From Hydrangea macrophylla (taxonomy: Eukaryota > Streptophyta > Magnoliopsida > Cornales > Hydrangeaceae): a stretch of DNA of 64,000 bases. The notes beneath the pieces are model-generated. The model was not told where the DNA came from and ran no database searches. It saw nothing but the letters and a program-made list of their open reading frames with translations. Position 1 is the stretch's first letter; each line of letters begins with the position of its first letter. The DNA is taken from positions 31,803,850 through 31,867,849 of the forward strand of contig CM066991.1 in assembly GCA_033977485.1 (NCBI GenBank), read 5' to 3'. Below are positions 56,183 through 64,000 of the stretch, one piece after another. Made by a program: the position numbers and the translations under genes.

Positions 56183-56494
56183 CCGTTTAGATATCGCCTT
56201 GTATATATTGACTATTTTTGACTAGTAGCTCTATTCTCTTTTTGCAAACTGTATTTTACATGCATTCGAGTATAGGGCAATGACCCCATTTTTGTAACTC
56301 TAACTCTTACACGGACGATATACGTCCTAACCTACACGGATAGGGTAGGCATAGACCTGATCATACACCCTTTTTGTATTAACTCGATGAGAAGTTATAT
56401 ATAGAAATACTCTTTTGATGTTGTTGTCATTTAAACTACTTTATACTTATGTCGCGTGCATTTTCCTCATTCTATTGTCACTGTCATGAATAGA
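56183..56494 (+). other. Element B leader between ORF0 and gag
   Basis: Non-coding, AT-rich, no gene seen. Confidence 0.5.
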
Positions 56495-59400
56495 ATGGCT
56501 GGAGGACTAAGGAGGAATCAGAATTTGATCAAAGATGCACCTTCATCTGTCGACCCCACCAGGATGTTTGAAGCCTTTGTCAGACGTCTCAAAAGGGTTA
56601 GTAATCAGAATGAAAACCAACAAGACCGCCAGACTGGAGATAAGCTACTGGAGAGATTTCGTGTGCTAAGGCCAGAGCAGTTTGCGGGTACCGCAGAACC
56701 ATGGAAGTCGGAATAGTGGTTAAGACAGATGGACCACATGTTCAAGGATGTCCAGTGTAATGAGATGGACAAGAGGAGGTTAACTACCTTTCAACTAACC
56801 GATGTTGCCGTAGATTGGTGGGATTCATTTATAGCTACTATTGAGAATGGAGCTATGATGGGAATGACGTGGACTGCGTTCAAAGGGAGATTTTTGGAGA
56901 AGTATTTTCTGACTACGAAGAGACACAAAAGAGAGAAGGAGTTTATGGATCTAACACAAGGAACCAAATTGGTACAAGAGTACACCACTCAGCTCGAGAG
57001 ACTGTCTCGGTTCGCCCCTTATATGGTTGATACCGAGGAGAACAGGATCCATAAGTATAACCAAGGGCTAACACCGCAGATTTGCCGCATAACCCTCGGT
57101 CACCTAGATAAGTCTTTCGAGGGACTAGTTGGCTTAGCTATTGATATAGAAGAGGACGCTCGAGTGAACCGAAAGCAATTCATATTCCTACCACCTCAAA
57201 GGGGTAACTTTGGAAATAAGTCACCAATGTATCGTACCCAAGGGCAGAAGAGGAATTTTGATGGGAGCAAGAGAACCGAAACTATCACCTATCCGACTCA
57301 ACCCTGAGTGGGAGAAAGAAGTAGTGCTAGGAAATGTTTCAACTGTGTCAACCCTGGCCACCTGGCTCGAGATTGCAAGGCACTAAGGCATGCTACTCAA
57401 CAAGTCATAGTTTGCTACAACTGTGGTAAACCAGGCCACATCAGCAAGTTTTGTACTGCCCCTAAGCAAGTGACTTATGGTCAGCAAGGTCAGACTCATG
57501 TGAATGCTGTTATTCCTAATGCCGCTGGATATGATTGGACTGTGTACGAAGGAGGAGGTTATGAAGAAGCTCAACCTGATCAACAAGCAGTGGAAGGTAC
57601 ATTAACTCTATTTAACTCCCATGTTCAAGTGTTATTTGATATTGGTGTTGCTCTTTCATTCATATTTGTTAATACTATTCAGAGATTGGGTATCTTACCT
57701 CATCATTTAGAGAATGCTTTGAGGGCTACCTCACCATTAAGATCCACAGTCAAGTTAGGAAACGTGTGGAAGGATTGTCCCTTACGATTAGGAGATTGTG
57801 AAATCCCTGCAAGGCTGATTGTTCTATCGATGAAGGAGTTTGATATAATCCTAGGAATGGATTTGCTCTCTCAGAATCAAGTGAAGTTGGATTGTGCGAG
57901 GAAGATAATTACATTACCCGATAGTGAGAATCAACCCTTTGATTTTCAATGTAACCCTTTGGGAGATATGTTCCTCACAAGATGCTTAGCAAACATCGAA
58001 GTCGTCAGTATAGAGATGACAGCGTTGTCCATACCTGTAGTCAAGAACTTCAAAGAAGTATTTCAAGATGTTTTTGGTTTGCCGCCCGAGAGAAGTATAG
58101 AGTTTTGTATTGAGCTTATACCAGGTACCGTACCGATCACTAAGGTTCCGTACAGAATGGCCCCCACCAAACTGTTGGAATTGAAGGAACAAGTTCAAGA
58201 GCTCGAGAACCTAGGTTTTGTACTTCCAAATACATCACCTTGGGGAGCACCGGTGTTATTTGTGAAGAAGAAGGATGGAACACTTCGATTGTGTATCGAT
58301 TATAGAGAACTGAATCGAGTGACTATCAAGAATAAGTATCCCTTACCTCAGATCGATGACTTGTTTGATCAACTACAAGGAGCTACGACGTTTTCCAAAA
58401 TAGACCTAAGGTCGGGATATCATCAGTTGAGGGTACAGAAGGAAGACATACCTAAGATTGCATTCAGAACCTGATATGGTCATTATGAATTTTTGGTAAT
58501 GCCGTTTGGAATGACGAATGCCCCAGCAATGTTTATGGATCTGATGAACAGAGTGTTCAAGCCTTATTTAGATCAGTTTGTCATCGTCTTCATTGGTGAT
58601 ATTTCGATCTATTCTAAGTCAGAGGAAGAACACGAGCAACATGTACGGATTGCGATGTAGACGCTTAAGGACCACCACTTATATGCCAAGTTTAGTATGT
58701 GTGAGTTCTGGTTGTAAGAAGTGAAATTTTTGGGACACAAGGTGTCATCTCAAGGAATTTCTGTGGATTTGTCCAAGACAGATGCTGTGTCAAATTGGGT
58801 TAGGCCGAGCAACCCTACAGAAGTTAGAAGCTTTCTTGGACTCGAAGGTTATTACCGGAGATTTGTTGAAGGGTTCTTTAAAATAGCTGCACCATTGACT
58901 GGGTTGACGAAGAAGAATTTGAAGTTTAACTAGACAGAGAAGCATGAGCACGCCTGTCTAGAGTTGAAAGAGAGACTTACTGCCGCACCGATATTAGCTA
59001 TACCCAAGCCTAATGAGAAGTTCACTATCTTTAGTGACGCGTCATATCAAGGACTAGGGTGTGTACTTATGCAAGATGGTAGAGTTATCGCTTATGGATC
59101 CCGACAGCTGAAGCCGAATGAGTTGAACTACCCCATTCATGATTTGGAATTAGCTGTAGTAGTATCCGCACTCAAGATTTAGTGACACTATCTCTACGGT
59201 GAGAAGTTTGATTTATTCTCCGATCACAAGAGTCTGAAATATTTGTTCACACAAAAAAAGTTGAACATAAGACAACGTAGATGGATGGAGCTAATCAAAG
59301 ATTATGACTTCACGTTAGAATACTACACTGGTAAAGCTAATGTGGTCGCTGATGCTCTAAGTCTGTAAACTCGTGAGACGATCGCCTCCTTAATGGTTAG

Positions 59401-60931
59401 AGAATGGCGAGCATTGGAGACGTTGGTAGAGTTCGATGTACAGGGTGCTAAAGAAGGAGAAGTGCAACTTTTTGGATGTCTTATCCTACAGCCTGTTCTT
59501 ACCGACCGCATTATTGGAGCACAGAAAGAAGATGAGAAGTTTCAAACATGGTTCGTGAAAATGTCAGAAAAAGATCCAACAGAATGGAAGGTGAGAAATG
59601 ACGGAGGGTATCGATGCAGAGATAAATTATGTGTACCAGACTATGGGGATTTGAGAAATGATATTCTGGCAGAAGCACATAAGTCAAAATATACAGTTCA
59701 CCCAGGAGGAACAAAAATGTACAAGGATTTTAAAAGAAATTTCTGGTGAGAAGGTGTGAAGAAAAACGTGGCCGAATTTGTATCCAAGTATTTGACGTGT
59801 CAACAAGTCAAAGCCGAACATCAGAGACAGTCAGGATTGTTGCAACCGCTACATGTTCCTGGTTGGAAGTGAGAGCATATAACCATGGATTTTGTAATGG
59901 GATTGCCTCGATCGTAATAGAATCATGAAGCCATTTGGGTAATCGTGGATCGACTAACTAAGTCGGCACATTTCATCGCTTACAGTATGACATACACGAT
60001 AGAAAAGATGAGGTGGATGTACATACAACAAGTTATATGACTTCATAGTGCACCTGTGTCGATTGTGTCAGATCGTGACGCATGTTTTACTTCTGGATTT
60101 TGGGAAAGTCTGCAAGAAGCTATGGGAACCTCGCTCAAGATGAGTACTGCTTTTCACCCTCAGACAGATGGGTAGACTGAGCGTGTCAATCAGATCATGG
60201 AAGATATGCTTAGGGCTTATGTTATTGATTTTGAAGAATCTTGGGAGATGCACTTACCTTTGGTTGAATTTGCCTATAACAATAGTTACCACACGAGTAT
60301 CGGGATGGCTCTATTCGAAGCACTGTACGGATAACCATGTCATTCTCCATTGTGTTGGGCAGAGGTGGGAGATACAGAATTATTGGGACCAGATTTGGTT
60401 AGAGAAACCAACGAAAAGATTTCTTTGGTCAAGGAAAGAATGAGAAGCGCTCAAAGCCGGTATAAAAGTTATGCCGATCGATGCCGAAAAGATTTGGAGT
60501 TTATCGTCAGAGATCACGTACTTCTGAAGGTTTCACCGACCCGAGGAGTAGTACGCTTTGGTCTCAAGAGAGGGAAATTATCTCTACGTTTCATTGGACC
60601 GTTCGAGATTTTGGAATGTGTCGGGAAAGTGGCATATCGACTGGCGCTACCACCGAAGATGTCTGGGGTTCACAATGTATTTCATGTGAGTATGTTGGGA
60701 AAATACACACTAGATCCCTCACAAGTGTTTAGTTATGACGATATTGAGGCGAGTCATAAGGTATCCTATAAGGAGAGACTCGTGAAGATTCTAGATTAGA
60801 GTATCAAGAAGTTGAGAAACAAGGACATTCCGTTGGTGAAGGTTCAGTGGAATCACCATGACAAGAATGAAGCCTTGTTGGAAGTTGAAGCTGAGATGAG
60901 AAAGAAGTACCCGGAGTTGTTTCATGACTAG
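56495..60931 (+). pseudogene. Gag-pol polyprotein of element B
   Basis: From MAGGLRRNQN at 56495 to the stop at 60929 the frame is never shifted (1479 codons) but has about 15 in-frame stops. Capsid motifs are FEAFVRRLKRV, FLEKYF and RLSRFAPYMVDT. Two zinc knuckles, [14 protein letters not shown] and [14 protein letters not shown], are complete. The protease box is DIGVALSF where A has DTGATHSF, so the active-site Thr is lost. RT has [18 protein letters not shown], but the catalytic FIDD is FIGD. RNase H starts [10 protein letters not shown]. Integrase has VSDRDACF and a TDG-stop-TER segment. A chromodomain (IPLVKVQWNHHDKNEA) ends the protein. Confidence 0.93.
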
Positions 60932-62299
60932 TCAGTCTTGATTTCGGGGACGAAATCCTGTTCAAGGGATGAAGGTGTAGCAACCTGCATTTTCACTTAA
61001 TTATTCATATTTGCATTGTCACATTTAAATTTAATTTGTATTCTCTGCTTTTACTCTAATTACAATTCTCATGTTCTAGATTTTATTTCTTGTGTTGTTT
61101 CATGTCCAAATTCATTTTGGGGTCAAACTACAATTGTACAAAATTAGTCATACCTGTGTTGGATTTCAAAGTGTGTATTTCAAAACGGTGGAAATTTTTT
61201 CTTTTAATTCAAACTGTATTTTTATAAAACCGGAAAAGTATTTCTGACATTAAAATGAATTTTCAATATTTTGTGGGGATAACCGCGTCGCGAAAATACC
61301 AGTTTATGTTCAAAACTGTCCGTCCTGCGATGATCTCCCACAGTTTGGGAAACTCCACCAATCAAGATATGACACATACATTACATTTATGGCAAGTAAT
61401 CATTGGGTTGGGCTTGTTTGGGAATGCTTTGTGTGTGTGTGTATTCTTATGCCATAAGCTAATTTTTTCAAACACCTCTTGACCCCTACTAATCTACCCT
61501 TGACCCTTGGTGAACTGTAGAGTTCATATATCTGTGATTGTAGGTATGATTAATTGCCGTGTATAATTGGTTTTTATGAAATTAGCTAAAGTTAATCAAT
61601 TTGTTGAGGGAACGAGGGAGAACTTGGAGCCCAAGTTCTTCACATTGCTTGTTTATATATACACACACTTAAGCTCACACTCCCTCCCATCACACACAAT
61701 TTGGAGATAAACAGAGAGAAAAGAGAGAGCTTGAGAGTTCAAAATTTCATAATTTCCAGAGAGAAGAAGCTTCAATCCTCCATAGCCAAAGCTTAGATTA
61801 GATTCATATTTTTCTTATCTTTCTCAAAACACTTCATCTTTATCAAGTGAGCATTTAGAACTCACTCAGAATGTACTACATGTTTATTTACTGTGCGTTT
61901 GTTTAATTTTGTAAACCACCATTGATGAATTTATGTATGAACTCCATAGCTTGAAATTCATAATTTTTCAACTTTAACCAAAGTTTGATTTCATAGATAA
62001 ATATAAACGATTACATATCATATATGTCATGTTTAAAGTTTTAGAGTCCAATTTTTTTTCATATGAAAAAGTATATAAGAAATTGAATTTTGACATCTTT
62101 TGGTTTTTTCATAAAATTAGAGAAACACGGTTTGATTCATGTTAAATTGGTTGTGGATTCTTAATCCTCATCGAAAAATGAAGAGATTCATATATTATAT
62201 GATATATATATAGTTACAGTTTTCAAAATGGGTCAAAAAGACCCCTTAAAACTGAAACAGGAGAAGTTCAGCGCAGAAGACGAAGACATTGCTGAAACT

Positions 62300-62580
62300 C
62301 GCGCGCGCGATCGTGCGAGCGAGGGTCGCATGAGCAGCCCTCACGATGGAACCCTCGCGCGAGCGATCGGCACGCGCGAACGGGGTGTTTTCTGGCAGAA
62401 AGAAAAGATTTGAAAAGAAAAAAAAACAAAAAATGCGCATATCGCATGAGCGGCCCGCGCGAACGACCCTTCGCACGAGCGGCCCGCGCAAGCGAGGTGT
62501 CTGGTTTCAGGCAGACAGAAAGGTTTTAAAAGAAAATGAAAAATGGGCATATCGCGCGAGCTGCCCGCGTGAGCGACTTC
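62300..62580. repeat. CpG-rich block in element B 3' LTR
   Basis: It has repeated GCGCGAGCG, GCGGCCCGCGCGA and GAGCGACCC units in AT-rich surroundings; the counterpart in the 5' LTR is 45660-45910. Confidence 0.8.
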
Positions 62581-62877
62581 TGACAGTTTCTGGTTTTTGT
62601 CTGTTTTATGCTAATGGATTGTTTAGATGATATTTTATGAGTTTTTAAGGCTCTGTTTGGAAGTTATGTTAAAACAAATTACGTTTTGGTTGTTAAAGGA
62701 CGATTATGATTTCAATTCTTTTCAAATATACATGGTTATCGATCCCGACATTTCATATGTTCTGTTGCATGGCATTCATATGGTGTCAGTTGTACATGCA
62801 TAATGAGTGTGAGTGTTGGTCAGTGTGGAAAAGAGTAATGGTCAGTGTGGTATAGAGTGTGTGGTTGAGATTGTGTT

Positions 62878-63220
62878 GGGGACACTCCCTAGTAAGTAAG
62901 TACCAAAGTGTGTTGTGGTTGAGATTGCGGCTAGAGTGTCTTTGAAATGCGACGGTGGCAAAAACTGGACACTCCCTGATGCCCATGGAAGCGTTAAAGT
63001 GTGTGACACCAAACTTGGACATTCCCTGGCACCCATGGTAGTGCTAAAGTGTGGCCTACGGACACTCCCTGGTACCCGAGTCTAGATACCGTGTGATGTA
63101 TTTGCGAGGCAGATTAGGTACTAAAGTGTGAGGCATTGAACATTCCCTGGCACCCCCGTGCTAAAGTGTGAGGCAAACTGGACATTCCCTGGCACCCCTG
63201 TGCTAAAGTGTGGCTATCGA
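62878..63220 (+). repeat. Hairpin-unit array in element B 3' LTR
   Basis: Units have the form ACTCCCT, stem, short loop, complementary stem, then AAAGTGTG. Stems seen across the B LTRs are TGGTA/TACCA, TGACGC/GCGTTA, TGGCAC/GTGCTA and TGGTAC/GTACTA (with G-T pairs). The counterpart in the 5' LTR spans 46205-46393 and 54562-54720 around CACTA2. Confidence 0.7.
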
Positions 63221-63502
63221 AGTATTTCAAAGATACTGGTGTGAGATAGTGGGTTGTTGTGTTTGTCGAGAGAAAAGAGTCGGTAAGATGAGATGGTGCA
63301 TTGTTTTCATACACGGTCACATATATGTGAATTATAGCTTTCAAATGATATTGTGGTTGTTTTTTTTTTAAAATGAACTCTTTACTTTAATGTAAACTTG
63401 TTGAATTAAATGAGAATTTGAAAATGGTAAATGAGTATGTTTTACATTCAAAGTTATGTTTTTAATACTCACTAGATTCTCGAAGCTACAGCATCGATGC
63501 GC

Positions 63503-63522
63503 CCTGGACATTTGTGTTCAGG
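63503..63522 (+). other. Conserved LTR stem-loop (element B)
   Basis: CCTGGACA and TGTTCAGG enclose TTTG, pairing with one G-T, at the place of the A hairpin after CGATGCG. Confidence 0.5.
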
Positions 63523-63880
63523 CTTTTCAGGTTATGACTACGCTGGGCCCTATGATTATGCAAACTGAGAGCGGCTGCTTTTGAAAGATAAAACTGTTAT
63601 CATATCCTATGCTTTAATTTATGAACTATTTTGTAATAAGGATAACTGTAATAGATGTTAAGTTATTGTTTTGATTTAAGGCGGTTTGTGCCTTTAGAGA
63701 CCCCGTGTTGTAATAACTATTAAGTTAGAAAAACATTATAAGCCTTGATTGCTCTGGTCTGATTATTGTGTTTTTGTTGTCGACGTTTGGGACGGAATCG
63801 ATCCTTCAAATTGTCATGACTTACGGGTCCATAAAGGAAATTAAACGCTTTCCTTATTTATGCTACGCCGGGGTGTGACA

Positions 63881-64000
63881 GCTGGCCCTACAGGAGTTGT
63901 GCAAGAGCCGCGGTAATCTGCTCGTGGGTCATGGAAGTAGCCAGTTGCCCGGCCTGTGAATCTGCCTGACCTACTAGAGCAGCAATCTTCTTACTCTTCT
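63881..64000 (-). pseudogene. Element C gag, N-terminal continuation
   Basis: The minus strand reads KSKKIAALVGQADSQAG and THEQITAALAQLL, continuing the gag frame interrupted at 35088. The element runs on beyond the window. Confidence 0.75.

Larger units (their letters stand above)
35089..63880 (+). mobile_element. Element B: Tekay/Del-type chromovirus, hosting element A and CACTA2
   Basis: LTRs begin TGTAGCAAC and end with GTGACA (mutated to GTGATA in the 5' LTR). The 5-bp duplication GCTGG flanks the element (35084-35088 and 63881-63885). The 3' LTR is 60976-63880. The 5' LTR is in three pieces: 35089-35925, 45192-46393 and 54562-55378, about 2.86 kb when joined against 2.9 kb for the 3' LTR. 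The internal part is 55379-60975. The chromodomain at the integrase end and the Met-tRNA primer site identify the group. Confidence 0.95.
60976..63880 (+). repeat. Element B 3' LTR (2905 bp)
   Basis: It starts TGTAGCAACC after the purine-rich AAGGGATGAAGG and ends GGGGTGTGACA. It is the uninterrupted reference for both insertions in the 5' LTR. It contains TATATATA (61654-61661), a CpG-rich block (62300-62580), the B hairpin array (62878-63220) and the conserved stem-loop (63503-63522). Confidence 0.95.

Overview
The window is nuclear DNA from a flowering plant and consists almost entirely of transposable elements nested inside one another. Plant-specific signals include Tekay/Del-type chromoviral Ty3-gypsy elements with an initiator-Met-tRNA primer site, a Tat-type gypsy element with an antisense Transposase_28-like gene, a Copia element, En/Spm (CACTA) transposases, L1-type LINEs, a Harbinger-like MITE, and captured fragments resembling plant SEC63/ERDJ2, TGA-type bZIP and TIFY/JAZ genes. 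I see no intact host gene, rRNA, tRNA or CRISPR array. The species cannot be named from this sequence.

Layout, left to right. (1) 1-1505: L1-type LINE on the minus strand (end of ORF1, endonuclease of ORF2), lying in the 3' LTR of element D. (2) 1506-8314: element D, a minus-strand LTR retrotransposon with a gene-poor interior carrying 52-bp tandem repeats. Its 5' LTR contains a solo LTR of the Tekay family A (4971-7424, TSD TAAAC) and a 390-bp Harbinger-like MITE (7843-8232, TSD TTA; the other LTR copy is the empty site). (3) 8315-8794: LINE reverse transcriptase fragment into which D inserted. (4) 8795-9245: a CACTA-like end with GCGCCACAAAT repeats. (5) About 10620-25281: CACTA1, a decayed En/Spm element encoding TNP2- and TNPA-type proteins, split by a complete minus-strand Copia element (11037-19674, TSD GCCAC). 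(6) 25282-35088 and 63881-64000: element C, a minus-strand Tat-type gypsy element, apparently inserted in the 3' subterminal repeats of CACTA1. (7) 35089-63880: element B, a Tekay chromovirus in the gag gene of C (TSD GCTGG). Its 5' LTR is split by element A (35926-45186, TSD CTTAT), another Tekay element, and by CACTA2 (46394-54558, TSD CAC), a non-autonomous CACTA carrying host-gene fragments.

The target-site duplications and uninterrupted counterparts give an order of events: CACTA1 before C, C before B, B before A and CACTA2. CACTA2 shares its subterminal repeats and 3' flank with CACTA1, so a CACTA1-like source could have mobilised it.

None of the retroelement reading frames is intact. 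Stops in A and B often lie opposite CAG, CAA or TGG in the other copy, as expected from C-to-T decay of methylated DNA.

The most unusual signals are: arrays of small hairpin-forming repeats in the LTRs of families A and B whose stem bases change in a compensatory way from unit to unit; the three-gene capture in CACTA2; a roughly 200-codon unknown frame between primer site and gag in B; and a spliced antisense gene in C. All family assignments come from reading motifs by eye; no database search or percent identity was computed.
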